A DNA stretch of 64,000 nt from Lacibacter sp. H407 (GCF_037892605.1 NZ_JBBKTU010000002.1:202384-266383), one strand, 5' to 3'. Counted from the first letter of the stretch, positions 41,555-49,996 are shown. The notes: a model not told the origin generated them from the sequence alone. Translations and numbers: made by a program.

Positions 41555-42565
41555 ATGAAACCAATGAACAAGCCATTATCACCAATAGCCCGGATGTTAT
41601 CGTTAATCTGCGGGATCATTTTAATCGTTGTCATTTTTGTTCCGATGTGGCGCATTGATCTTACAGCTCCGCAATATCCGGAAGGATTGGTGCTCAAGAT
41701 CCATGCAAATAAACTATCGGGTGATGTGGATGTGATCAATGGATTGAACCATTACATTGGTATGCGCAAATTGGTGGAGTCTGATTTTATAGAGTTTACG
41801 ATTCTCCCTTATCTCATTGGATTTTTTGCATTGATGGGTATCATTACCTACTTCGTCAACCGTCGCTGGATGTTGTACACGTTCGGAACGTTGTACATTC
41901 TCTTCGGCATCATTGCCATGTATGATTTTTACAGATGGGAATATGATTATGGACACAACCTTGATCCAACAGCAGCGATCATTGTTCCGGGTATGGCCTA
42001 TCAACCACCGTTGATTGGATTTAAACAGTTATTGAATTTTGGTGCGTATTCGTTTCCTGATGTAGGTGGTTATATTTTTATCGGCGTAGGATTGATCCTG
42101 GTGATTTTATTCATTAAAGAGTGGAGAACAAAACCAACGTTTACAGTTGTGGTAACAGCATTGTTGTTGATGTTTGGCGTGCAGGGTTGTTCATCGGGTC
42201 CGGAGCCGATCCGTTTTGGAAAAGACGCCTGTCATTTTTGTAAGATGATCATTACCGATCAGCGCTTTGGTGCTGAGTTGATAACTGATAAACAGAAGAT
42301 CTACAAGTTTGATGATACGCATTGTGTTGTATCGTTTTTAAAATCAGGCGATGTGTCGAAAACAGCCATTGCCGATATCTACCTGATCGATTATTCGCAA
42401 CAGGGACAGTTTGTAAAAGCAACGGAAAGTTTTTTATTCCAAAGCGATGCGTTGCGAAGCCCGATGGGTGGAAATGTTGCTGCCTTTACAGTAGAAGACA
42501 GTCTGTTGAAATTTAAACAGGAACTCAACGGAACTGCCGTAAGCTGGAATGAGTTGATCCAATAA
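41555..42565 (+). CDS. nosL: Membrane domain fused to NosL copper chaperone
   Basis: A 336-residue protein. Residues 1 to about 205 have five or so membrane helices and no familiar motif. From about residue 205 on it has LLLMFGVQGCSSGPEPIRFGKDACHFCKMIITDQRFGAEL, which is NosL with its lipoprotein signal kept as an internal helix. NosL carries Cu(I) for the nitrous oxide reductase, with CxFCKM as the metal site. The membrane part has the position (right after nosZ) and the helix number of the clade II protein NosB, so this may be a NosB-NosL fusion; that identification is inference. Its TAA overlaps the nosD ATG. Confidence 0.85.
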   Translation: MKPMNKPLSPIARMLSLICGIILIVVIFVPMWRIDLTAPQYPEGLVLKIHANKLSGDVDVINGLNHYIGMRKLVESDFIEFTILPYLIGFFALMGIITYFVNRRWMLYTFGTLYILFGIIAMYDFYRWEYDYGHNLDPTAAIIVPGMAYQPPLIGFKQLLNFGAYSFPDVGGYIFIGVGLILVILFIKEWRTKPTFTVVVTALLLMFGVQGCSSGPEPIRFGKDACHFCKMIITDQRFGAELITDKQKIYKFDDTHCVVSFLKSGDVSKTAIADIYLIDYSQQGQFVKATESFLFQSDALRSPMGGNVAAFTVEDSLLKFKQELNGTAVSWNELIQ

Positions 42566-43797
42566 TGAAACCATACGTTACCATATTATTTTTATTTGTT
42601 GTGCTCGCAGCAAACGCAACAACCTTGCAGGTTGGTCCGTCAAAAACGTATAGAACCATTAGGCAGGCAATCGGCAAAGCAAGCGATGGTGATACGATTT
42701 TGATCTATGCAGGTGTTTACAAAGAAGGACAAATTATTATTGAAAAAAAACTTGCGATAAGAGGTATCGGGTACCCGGTGCTCGATGGCGAACGTAAATA
42801 CGAGATCATCACGATCCGTAAGAACGGAGTAGTGGTGGAAGGATTATTATTGAGAAATTCGGGACGTAGCAGTTACAATGATATTGCAGCATTGCGGATC
42901 GCAGAGAGCCGACATGTAATTGTTCGGAACAATCAAATTGAAAATAGTTTTTTCGGTATTTATTCGCAACATGCAACGGCATGTACCATCATTGGAAATA
43001 AACTTCGTTCCGATGCCAAAGATGAAATTTCTTCCGGCAACGGAATTCATTGCTGGAAAAGTGACAGCATGTTGATTGTTGGCAACAGTATTACCGGTCA
43101 CAGAGATGGCATCTACTTTGAGTTTGTAACCAACTCGCAGATCAAACAAAACCTCAGCACGCAGAATGTGCGGTATGGATTACATTTTATGTTTTCGAAT
43201 ACCAATGCTTATATCTCCAATACATTTCAAAATAACGGGGCAGGTGTAGCAGTGATGTATTCAAAAGGCATCAGCATGTACAACAATACATTTTCTGATA
43301 ACTGGGGTACAGCTGCCTACGGCATCCTGATGAAAGATATTACGGATAGTGATGTGCAGGGAAATCAGTTTCTGCGTAACACAGTTGCTGTGATGATGGA
43401 AGGCAGTAACCGCATTAACCTTATCAAAAATACATTTGAGCAGAATGGCTGGGCACTGAAGATTCAGGCAAGCTGTATGGAAAATAAAATTGCACAAAAT
43501 AATTTCAAGGCCAACTCTTTTGATGTTGCCACCAATGGCGAACTGATGTTGAATAAGTTTCAACGCAACTATTGGGATAAATATGAAGGCTACGATTTAA
43601 ACCGTAATGGAATTGGCGATGTGCCTTTTCGTCCGGTGAGTATGTATGCCATGATCAGCGAACGAAACAGCTCCAGCATGATGCTCTACCGCAGTTTCAT
43701 TGTTGGTCTGTTGGATAAAGCAGAACGGATGTTGCCCGTGTTAACACCGGTGGATTTAAAAGATGATGAACCCTCTATGAAACCAATCAAATTCTGA
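42565..43797 (+). CDS. nosD: NosD periplasmic copper-maturation factor
   Basis: A 410-residue protein with a signal peptide (ending ANA) and a right-handed beta-helix of CASH/NosD repeats (NGIHCWKSDSMLIVGNSITGHRDGIYFEFVTNSQIKQN). It works with the NosFY ABC transporter in building the CuZ site in the periplasm. The length and the near-C-terminal NYWDKYEGYDLNRNGIGDVPFRP segment are typical. It overlaps the upstream gene by one base and precedes nosF by 4 bp. Confidence 0.95.
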   Translation: MKPYVTILFLFVVLAANATTLQVGPSKTYRTIRQAIGKASDGDTILIYAGVYKEGQIIIEKKLAIRGIGYPVLDGERKYEIITIRKNGVVVEGLLLRNSGRSSYNDIAALRIAESRHVIVRNNQIENSFFGIYSQHATACTIIGNKLRSDAKDEISSGNGIHCWKSDSMLIVGNSITGHRDGIYFEFVTNSQIKQNLSTQNVRYGLHFMFSNTNAYISNTFQNNGAGVAVMYSKGISMYNNTFSDNWGTAAYGILMKDITDSDVQGNQFLRNTVAVMMEGSNRINLIKNTFEQNGWALKIQASCMENKIAQNNFKANSFDVATNGELMLNKFQRNYWDKYEGYDLNRNGIGDVPFRPVSMYAMISERNSSSMMLYRSFIVGLLDKAERMLPVLTPVDLKDDEPSMKPIKF

Positions 43798-43801
43798 AGA
43801 C

Positions 43802-44500
43802 ATGATCATCGCCAATAACGTAACAAAAACATTCGGCAAACTAAAAGCTCTCGATAATGTGAGTGTGAATTGCTTGCGTGGACAAACCATTGCACTCATT
43901 GGTCCGAATGGAAGTGGAAAAACCACACTCATCAAATCAATACTGGGTATGGTGGTGCCCGATAGTGGCTTTATTACATTCGATCAGGATAATATTCTGC
44001 ATACATGGAATTACAGGGAACGAATTGGTTATATGCCGCAGATCGGACGTTATCCGGAGAACATGAGTATTGCACAGGTTTTTTCGATGATGCGGGATAT
44101 CCGTAAAAATGTAACAACAACGGATGAAGAATTGATCGCCGCATTTGGACTGGAAGAATTGATGCAGAAAAAAATGCGTACGCTCAGCGGAGGTACACGC
44201 CAAAAGGTAAGTGCATCACTGGCATTTTTATTTAACCCCGATGTGTTGATCCTTGATGAACCAACCGCAGGACTTGATCCCGTTGCTTCTGAAATACTGA
44301 AACAAAAGATCATCAAAGAAAAACAAAAAGGGAAACTGATCCTCATTACATCGCATGTACTCAGTGAACTGGACGATGTGGTAAGTGAGATCATTTATAT
44401 GCAGGAAGGGAAATTACAGTTTCACAAATCACTCCAGCAATTGCAGGAAGATACAGGGGAAACAAAACTGGCGAAAGCGATTGCTCAAATCATGAAATAG
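43802..44500 (+). CDS. nosF: NosF, ABC transporter ATPase
   Basis: A 232-residue ATPase with Walker A (GPNGSGKTT), the signature LSGGTRQKV, Walker B (VLILDEPTAGLDP) and the switch His (ITSHVLSE). It energises the NosY permease for transport of a sulphur species or other component needed for CuZ. The gene order nosD-nosF-nosY supports the name. A hairpin lies between it and nosY. Confidence 0.95.
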   Translation: MIIANNVTKTFGKLKALDNVSVNCLRGQTIALIGPNGSGKTTLIKSILGMVVPDSGFITFDQDNILHTWNYRERIGYMPQIGRYPENMSIAQVFSMMRDIRKNVTTTDEELIAAFGLEELMQKKMRTLSGGTRQKVSASLAFLFNPDVLILDEPTAGLDPVASEILKQKIIKEKQKGKLILITSHVLSELDDVVSEIIYMQEGKLQFHKSLQQLQEDTGETKLAKAIAQIMK

Positions 44501-44504
44501 GCAT

Positions 44505-44548
44505 AAAAATCAGCAAGCTAATTTATGCCAGTGGCGATGCTGATTTTT
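44505..44548 (+). terminator. Hairpin between nosF and nosY, with an alternative pairing
   Basis: AAAAATCAGCA (44505-44515) pairs with TGCTGATTTTT (44538-44548). The competing pair GCATAAA (44501-44507) with TTTATGC (44522-44528) would block it, so the region could act as an attenuator. Confidence 0.5.
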
Positions 44549-44604
44549 ATGACTATACTAAGTGGCAATTAAGAAAATAAAAACGAACACTTGAAATAGA
44601 AATT

Positions 44605-45372
44605 ATGCGTACCATTATCAAATATGTAGTGCTGGATCTCATCCGTAACCGGATCATCATGGCATACACTGTTTTTTTACTTGCTATGTCGCTCGGCATT
44701 TTTAATATGGATGCAAATTCCACCAAAGGCATTATGAGTTTAATGAACCTGGTGCTCATTTTTATTCCCCTTGTGAGTATTATTTTTTCAACCATCTATG
44801 TGTACAACTCATCGGAGTTTATTGAATTGCTGGTGGCGCAACCGTTAAAGCGAAAATCACTCTGGCTGAGTATTTATTTTGGACTTTCATTGTCGATGTT
44901 GCTGGCATTTTCAGTTGGCGTAGGTATTCCGGTAATGATCTACGATGGAACTTCAGCCGGTCTCACCCTTATTTTATCGGGTGTATTTCAAACACTCATC
45001 TTTACAGGTATTGCATTGTACGCTTCCGTAAGAACAAGAGATAAAGCAAAAGGCATTGGTGTGGCAGTATTGCTCTGGTTTTTCTTTACATTGATCTATG
45101 ATGCAGTGGTATTGCTGTTGCTGTTTCAGTTCAGCGATTATCCCTTGGAAAAACCAATGATCGCACTCAGTATGCTCAATCCTGTTGATCTGTCAAGGAT
45201 ATTACTGTTACTCAAGCTCGATATCTCTGCATTAATGGGTTATACCGGTGCTGTGTTCAGTGAGTTTTTTGGTGGTGGAATGGGCATGTTGCTGTCTGGC
45301 TTTGTGTTGCTGCTGTGGACAGTGTTGCCGGTGTGGGCCTCGTTACGCAAATTTCAATCAAAGGATCTTTAA
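44605..45372 (+). CDS. nosY: NosY, ABC transporter permease
   Basis: A 255-residue permease with six membrane helices of the ABC-2 type (FINMDANSTKG loop; YVYNSSEFIELLVAQPLKRKSLW, the family's cytoplasmic motif). It pairs with NosF. It is 104 bp downstream of nosF because of the hairpin, and 9 bp before the cupin gene. Confidence 0.93.
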   Translation: MRTIIKYVVLDLIRNRIIMAYTVFLLAMSLGIFNMDANSTKGIMSLMNLVLIFIPLVSIIFSTIYVYNSSEFIELLVAQPLKRKSLWLSIYFGLSLSMLLAFSVGVGIPVMIYDGTSAGLTLILSGVFQTLIFTGIALYASVRTRDKAKGIGVAVLLWFFFTLIYDAVVLLLLFQFSDYPLEKPMIALSMLNPVDLSRILLLLKLDISALMGYTGAVFSEFFGGGMGMLLSGFVLLLWTVLPVWASLRKFQSKDL

Positions 45373-45381
45373 ACAAATTGT

Positions 45382-45672
45382 ATGCATAACGGAAATATCA
45401 GCGATCATGTTCATTTTGAAAAAACAACAAAGGCCGCACTTTATAAAGATGAGCGGTTGCATATACTGCTATTGAATCTTCCGGAAGGAGAGGAGTTGAA
45501 ACCGCATGTGTCAAAAACAGATGCATATTGCATTGTGCAGAAAGGCGAATGTGAGTTCATGTTACGTGGCGTGGCGCACCGGTTAAAAAAAGGTGATCTG
45601 TTTTCGTTTAAAGCAAATGAACCACATTCGGTGAAAGCAATTACAGATTTCAGTATGTTAATTATAAAATAA
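45382..45672 (+). CDS. Small cupin-domain protein in the nos operon
   Basis: A 96-residue single cupin: LPEGEELKPHVSKTDAYCIVQKGECEFML (motif 1, with His and Glu-like positions) and FKANEPHSVKAI (motif 2). It lies 9 bp after nosY and 6 bp before the haemoglobin gene, so it is part of the operon. The role is not known; small cupins of this sort often bind a metal, so copper or heme sensing is possible. Confidence 0.85.
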   Translation: MHNGNISDHVHFEKTTKAALYKDERLHILLLNLPEGEELKPHVSKTDAYCIVQKGECEFMLRGVAHRLKKGDLFSFKANEPHSVKAITDFSMLIIK

Positions 45673-45678
45673 ACAACG

Positions 45679-46074
45679 ATGAAAAAAGATATTGAGGTAC
45701 GTGACGATGTAATACTGTTGGTGAATACATTTTACGATAAAGTAAAACCCGATGAAACCATTGGTTTCTTTTTCAATAAAGTAAAACAGGTTGATTGGGA
45801 AAAGCATCTGCCATTGATGTATGATTTCTGGCAGAATATTATTTTTCATACCGGTGGCTATACAGGTAATCCGATGCGTATTCACATGAACCTGCATAAA
45901 CAAGCTCCGATGAAGAAAGAGCATTTCGATCGCTGGCTGCAGTTGTTTACAACAACAGTGGATGAATTATTTGAAGGCGAAAAAGCAGAACAAACAAAGC
46001 AACGGGCATTATCTATTGCTACAGTAATGCAGATCAATATTGCACAGTTGCCGCAACAGGAATCGATTTATTGA
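45679..46074 (+). CDS. Group III truncated haemoglobin
   Basis: A 131-residue globin with VNTFYDKVKPDETIGFFFNKV, DWEKHLPLMYDFWQNIIF (helix C/E with Trp), and HMNLHKQAPMKKEHFDRWLQLF, where the first His is the proximal heme ligand. Group III globins are often linked to nitrosative stress; at the end of a nos operon it may protect the copper enzyme from NO or oxygen. The gene ends in a terminator shared with the fasciclin gene. Confidence 0.92.
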   Translation: MKKDIEVRDDVILLVNTFYDKVKPDETIGFFFNKVKQVDWEKHLPLMYDFWQNIIFHTGGYTGNPMRIHMNLHKQAPMKKEHFDRWLQLFTTTVDELFEGEKAEQTKQRALSIATVMQINIAQLPQQESIY

Positions 46075-46092
46075 TTGAATAATGATCATAAT

Positions 46093-46122
46093 GAGAAAGG
46101 CATCCATTGGATGCCTTTTCTC
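46093..46122. terminator. Bidirectional terminator between the globin and fasciclin genes
   Basis: AAAGGCATCC pairs with GGATGCCTTT around ATT, with A and T runs on both sides, so it can serve both converging units. Confidence 0.85.
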
Positions 46123-46139
46123 GTATTGATCGTCGAGGG

Positions 46140-46694
46140 TTATTGAGCAGGAGGAAGTAAAACAGCATCGGTTACATAAATAATTCCGTTCGATGCAGGA
46201 ACAGTTGCAATAATGTTGGCGCCATTCACGGTCATCTTTCCATCTTTATTACCGAGTGTTATGTTTTGTCCGTTTGCCATTCCGTATTTCATACCGTCAC
46301 CCATCAGTGCATCTTTCAACACACCAACATATACATGGTATTCGAGAATGTCACGAAGCTTGTCTTTATTTTCCGGTTTCAGCAAATCATCCAGTGTGCC
46401 TTTTGGCAACAGATCGAATGCAGCATTGGTAGGAGCAAACACGGTAAACGGTCCGGCATTGCTCAATACATCCACATATGAAGCTGCTTGTAGTGCAGCA
46501 ACCAATGTAGTGTGGTCTTTACTGCCAACGGCTACTTTCACCACATCTTTCTGCGAATCATCATCCTGTACCGCCGATTGGCCGGCAGCACTTACCGCAG
46601 CATCTGTTGTGCCGGCATCTTGTTGTTCGGTTGCTGAATTGCAGGAAATAGTGAGGGAAAGAATCCCGGCGGCCAGGAATGAAACGTACTTCAT
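46140..46694 (-). CDS. Fasciclin-domain lipoprotein
   Basis: A 184-residue lipoprotein (LSLTISCNSAT) with a low-complexity linker and one FAS1 domain: HTTLVAALQAASYVDVLSNAGPFTVFAPTNAAFDLLPKGTLDDLL, then ILEYHVYVG and GIIYVTDAVLLPP. FAS1 domains mediate adhesion or ligand binding. The promoter has a symmetric TATGA-N6-TCATA site 38 bp before TACTTTCA, so it is likely in the same regulon as the nos operon; fasciclin proteins are frequent neighbours of nos and nor genes in Bacteroidota. Confidence 0.9.
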   Translation of the reverse strand: MKYVSFLAAGILSLTISCNSATEQQDAGTTDAAVSAAGQSAVQDDDSQKDVVKVAVGSKDHTTLVAALQAASYVDVLSNAGPFTVFAPTNAAFDLLPKGTLDDLLKPENKDKLRDILEYHVYVGVLKDALMGDGMKYGMANGQNITLGNKDGKMTVNGANIIATVPASNGIIYVTDAVLLPPAQ

Positions 46695-46767
46695 ATAGTT
46701 TTGATTTTTTGTTAAACGAATCGTTTTAAAACCGGGTTGAAAGTAGAATTGTGTGCTTATTTTTTTT

Positions 46768-46783
46768 ATGATTTAAATCATAA
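46768..46783 (-). promoter_or_regulatory. Crp/Fnr-type operator of the fasciclin gene
   Basis: TATGA-TTTAAA-TCATA, centre of an 18-bp perfect palindrome (46767-46784). On the minus strand it begins 38 bp before TACTTTCA (46745-46738). It may also affect the small gene at 46830. Confidence 0.8.
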
Positions 46784-46829
46784 CCGCACAACATTTCTGT
46801 AATTTGCATTGTTACACAAATAAAAGCTC

Positions 46830-47006
46830 ATGGGTGTCCTCCGTCAAATGGCCGAATATTTATACTTGAAAAAGCCAGATCCCAATCAACAGAAATCGGA
46901 CTGGATGAAATACATGCACGGCATCAACCGAATTTCTATTTTTGTATTTCTGTTTGCGATGCTGGTGATGTTGTTTCGCTGGGTAATTCTTCCGTTATTT
47001 AAATAA
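46830..47006 (+). CDS. Small DUF6728-like membrane protein (58 aa)
   Basis: A short gene of 58 codons: MGVLRQMAEYLYLKKPDP, then MKYMHGINRISIFVFLFAMLVMLFRW. One membrane helix follows a hydrophilic N-terminus. The EYLYxKKPDP and MHGINRISI segments match the small DUF6728 family of Bacteroidota as I remember it; function unknown. It sits between the divergent fasciclin promoter and the end of lpxB and ends 20 bp before lpxB's stop on the other strand. Confidence 0.75.
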   Translation: MGVLRQMAEYLYLKKPDPNQQKSDWMKYMHGINRISIFVFLFAMLVMLFRWVILPLFK

Positions 47007-47026
47007 ACGGGAAAACAGCAAGTGGT

Positions 47027-48154
47027 TTATTTTGTCTGTAGAAAATCAACGATCGCTTTTGCTGCTTTTGCTGATGCATGTCCGCCGGCTTGTAATTTCT
47101 CTTTCAATTGCTGATAGTGTTGTAATTGTTCTTCACGTTTGGAAGAGCCGGGTAAGATGTTGCTGAGTTCATTACCAAGATTCGACACATTCATTTCATG
47201 TTGAATTAATTCTTTCACCACTTCCTGATCCATGATGAGGTTAACCAACGAAATGTATTTGATGTTGATCAATCGTTTTGCGATCTGGTAACTGATCTCA
47301 TTGCCTTTGTAGCAAACTACTTCAGGTACTGCAAACAACGCTGTTTCCAATGTAGCGGTGCCCGATGTTACCAATGCAGCAGTTGATTGTTGCAGCAAGG
47401 CATAGGTTTGATTATTTACATATGATACATTACTGAACGGCTGCAATAACTCATCGTAAAACGAAGCGTCTAATCCGGGTGCTTTTGCAACAATGAATTG
47501 GTAATCGGTAAATGCTTTGCTCACCTCCAGCATCACCGGTAGTTTTTTTAATATTTCCTGCTTGCGGCTGCCGGGTAATAATGCAATGATTTTTTTTGCG
47601 GTATCAATTTGTTTTCCGGGAGTTAGTGTAACCGGTTCATGTGTGGCACGCTCCACTTCTTCGATCAATGGATGACCAACATATTGTACTTCCCAATTCC
47701 ATTTGTTTTTGTAATACTCTTTTTCGAATGGAAGTATCACCAGCATTTCATCAATGCATTGCTTCATCATCTTCACCCTGTTTTCTTTCCATGCCCATAC
47801 CTGTGGTGAAATATAATAGATCACTTTGATATTATTTTCTTTTGCCCATTTGGCAATGCGTAAATTGAATCCCGGGTAATCGATCAATACCAATACATCA
47901 GGCTTATGTTCCAGAATATCTTCTTTGCAAAATGCAAGATTCTGAAAAATGGTGCGAAGGTTTGTGATCACTTCTACAAAACCCATAAATGCCAGATCAC
48001 GGTAATGCTTTACCAATGTAGCACCGGCTGCCTGCATTTTTTCTCCACCCCAGCAACGGATATTTGCTGTAGCATCAAGCTTATGTAATTCTTTGATCAA
48101 ATTACTACCGTGTAAATCGCCGCTTGCTTCTCCTGCTATAATGTAATAGTTCAT
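47027..48154 (-). CDS. lpxB: Lipid-A-disaccharide synthase
   Basis: A 375-residue glycosyltransferase (GT19) that joins UDP-2,3-diacylglucosamine and lipid X to form the lipid A disaccharide at the inner membrane. It starts MNYYIIAGEASGDLHGS, the family's hallmark, and has YISPQVWAWKENRVK, PFEKEYY, VGHPL, LLPGSRKQEI and TSGTATLETAL. The frame extends to 48262, but the ATG at 48152-48154 gives the canonical start. Other lpx genes are not in the window. Confidence 0.96.
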   Translation of the reverse strand: MNYYIIAGEASGDLHGSNLIKELHKLDATANIRCWGGEKMQAAGATLVKHYRDLAFMGFVEVITNLRTIFQNLAFCKEDILEHKPDVLVLIDYPGFNLRIAKWAKENNIKVIYYISPQVWAWKENRVKMMKQCIDEMLVILPFEKEYYKNKWNWEVQYVGHPLIEEVERATHEPVTLTPGKQIDTAKKIIALLPGSRKQEILKKLPVMLEVSKAFTDYQFIVAKAPGLDASFYDELLQPFSNVSYVNNQTYALLQQSTAALVTSGTATLETALFAVPEVVCYKGNEISYQIAKRLINIKYISLVNLIMDQEVVKELIQHEMNVSNLGNELSNILPGSSKREEQLQHYQQLKEKLQAGGHASAKAAKAIVDFLQTK

Positions 48155-48374
48155 GTGTTGATGGTGATAGTCCATAGTCGATGGCCCATGGATTGCAAAG
48201 ATAATGTACTGAAACGGCTTGCTTGTTTCTGCGTTTTCAGGCTGATAACATTGTAATAACATTGCGGAAATGATGCTTGGGCGTCATACAAAATGTTTTC
48301 TGAAACCCTTTGCCAGCAAGGGTTTTAAGATTTTGTTCAGAAAGTTAAGGGCATAAAATGAACCGATTCTTGAC

Positions 48375-48405
48375 TTGTGCAGGAATTTGCGGGGGCTTAC
48401 TTTTG
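48375..48405 (+). promoter_or_regulatory. Likely promoter with long leader
   Basis: TTG (48375-48377) and TACTTTTG (48398-48405) are spaced 20 bp apart, as in Bacteroidota promoters. The next gene starts at 48568, so the leader would be about 155 nt. The 413 bp between lpxB and that gene contain nothing else convincing. Confidence 0.45.
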
Positions 48406-48567
48406 TATTGTCAATCAAGCAACACACTTGCTTTCATCCGTACCAACGATCTCCGGAAATCAATTGACAACACAGCTTGCTCCAAGCGATACTTGCCCCC
48501 AAACTTACTGCGATACTTGCCTGTAGAAAATGTAACAGTATTCGTAAAAATTTAAAACATAAGAAAC

Positions 48568-48966
48568 ATGAAACAGACAATGAAAAATGCAGTAATCGGT
48601 TTATTTACCTTTTTAGCAGTAACAACAGGATTCACCGCCTTCGCTAACAACAACAATGATTCAACTCCTGCAGCTGAATTAAAATTGATCGGACGTACAG
48701 ACAATCAACCTGTATTCCAGCTCAACTTCAACAACAAGGAAATTGAAAAGTTTGTAGTAGTAGTGAAAGATGAGTTCGGAACCATCCTTCATCAGGAAGT
48801 GGTGAACGGAGTAAACATTACACGTAAATACCAGTTGAACACAGATGAACTGGACGGTGTAGGTGTCATCTTCGAAGTGATCAGCTCTAAAACATCAAAA
48901 ATGGCTGTCTTCAACATCAAAAATAACACTCGTGTTATCGCTGAAACAGCAATTGTTAAAAATTAA
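48568..48966 (+). CDS. Small secreted protein, unknown
   Basis: A 132-residue protein with a signal peptide (ending FAN) and a single beta-rich domain (PVFQLNFNNKEIEKFVVVVKDEFGTILHQEVVNGVNITRKYQLNTDEL). I do not recognise a named family, although similar small proteins are frequent in Chitinophagaceae. It has a long leader and its own terminator, which is typical of an abundant protein. Confidence 0.75.
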   Translation: MKQTMKNAVIGLFTFLAVTTGFTAFANNNNDSTPAAELKLIGRTDNQPVFQLNFNNKEIEKFVVVVKDEFGTILHQEVVNGVNITRKYQLNTDELDGVGVIFEVISSKTSKMAVFNIKNNTRVIAETAIVKN

Positions 48967-48997
48967 GTAATAAAACAGAATACATAAAAGTCGTGTC

Positions 48998-49028
48998 AGG
49001 GTTGCTTTGAAAAAAGCAACCCTTTTTT
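48998..49028 (+). terminator. Terminator after the small secreted protein gene
   Basis: AGGGTTGCTTT (48998-49008) pairs with AAAGCAACCCT (49013-49023), followed by a T run. Confidence 0.93.
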
Positions 49029-49037
49029 GTTAAAAAA

Positions 49038-49053
49038 TATGATACAGGTCATA
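49038..49053 (+). promoter_or_regulatory. Crp/Fnr-type operator upstream of the MORN-like gene
   Basis: TATGA-TACAGG-TCATA, symmetric, 84 bp before the start at 49122. There is no -7 box at the 37-38 bp distance; a weaker TATTTTTG is about 20 bp further down. Confidence 0.5.
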
Positions 49054-49121
49054 GAAACCACGATAAAAATCATTCCTATCAATCGTTAGTATGCCTTATT
49101 TTTGCAGCAGAAATTTGGCAT

Positions 49122-49961
49122 ATGATACAAAAACCAATCTTCACATTACTTGCATTGGTAGTAGGATTGTTTTCCAATGCGCAGCTCAAAGTCCATGCAT
49201 CCGGTAATCCACCCATGCATCCCGTCGACATTTCTGTATTTACCTTTGGCAAATCCTTGTTTTCTTCTTACCCGTTTCAACTGCAGAGCGAAGGAAAAAT
49301 TACAGGCGAAACCTCCAACGGTGCACATTTTACAGGTATCGTAAAAAAAGGGAAGTTAAACGGTGCCTGGCAAAGTGCGTATGCCAACGGACAACCGATG
49401 GATCAGGGACAACTTGTAAAAGGTATTCCCAATGGCGAGTGGAAAGTATGGAACAGTGCCGGACAACTCATCGCTGTGCGTACTTACAATGCCGATCTGT
49501 TTCATCGCATCAAACGGGAAGTAAGTTTGAATCATCCAAAACTTTATACCTACGCTATCACCGCACGTTATAAAAAAGAAGGCAGAGATGCGGTAAAGTT
49601 TTTACACGCCGGCTCTTCGTTTATTCAACAACGCAAAATGCGGACGACCGATCTGCAGGAACTCGTATCGGCCAACAACAGCGATCCGGAACACTACCAT
49701 CCTGTATTCAACGAATGTCTGCATCATGGTTTATACCTCAACTATTTTGATAACGGCATTACAAAAGATTCCGGTTATTATAAGAACGGATTACGTGATG
49801 GCGTGTGGATGCACCGTACAACAGATGGTGTGTGGAAAGGTGCTTATAAAAACGGCGAACGCATCAGCCAGTGGAAATTATACAATGAAGCCGGTAAACT
49901 CCGCTTGATCATTTTCTACAATCGAAATGGTGTGGAAGAAAGCAGGAAGAAAATTGCGTGA
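49122..49961 (+). CDS. Secreted protein with MORN/YwqK-type repeats
   Basis: A 279-residue protein with a signal peptide (about 20 residues, ending NAQ) and MORN-like units: GAHFTGIVKKGKLNGAWQSAYANGQPMDQGQLVKGIPNGEWKVWNSAGQLI near the start and YFDNGITKDSGYYKNGLRDGVWMHRTTDGVWKGAYKNGERISQWKLYNEAGKL near the end. The YwqK family was named as an antitoxin, but in Bacteroidota such secreted repeat proteins have no proven toxin and their role is open. A TATGA-N6-TCATA site lies upstream. Confidence 0.8.
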   Translation: MIQKPIFTLLALVVGLFSNAQLKVHASGNPPMHPVDISVFTFGKSLFSSYPFQLQSEGKITGETSNGAHFTGIVKKGKLNGAWQSAYANGQPMDQGQLVKGIPNGEWKVWNSAGQLIAVRTYNADLFHRIKREVSLNHPKLYTYAITARYKKEGRDAVKFLHAGSSFIQQRKMRTTDLQELVSANNSDPEHYHPVFNECLHHGLYLNYFDNGITKDSGYYKNGLRDGVWMHRTTDGVWKGAYKNGERISQWKLYNEAGKLRLIIFYNRNGVEESRKKIA

Positions 49962-49996
49962 AGCGAACAGAATAGACAATTGACAATAGATAATAA

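Noticed and set aside
48358..48555. 65-codon frame between lpxB and the small secreted protein gene
   Set aside because: It overlaps the likely promoter at 48375-48405, has no signal or family motif and reads like chance coding.
49122..49961. Toxin-antitoxin system based on the YwqK-type name
   Set aside because: The protein has a signal peptide and no toxin gene is adjacent; the name is inherited from the repeat family.
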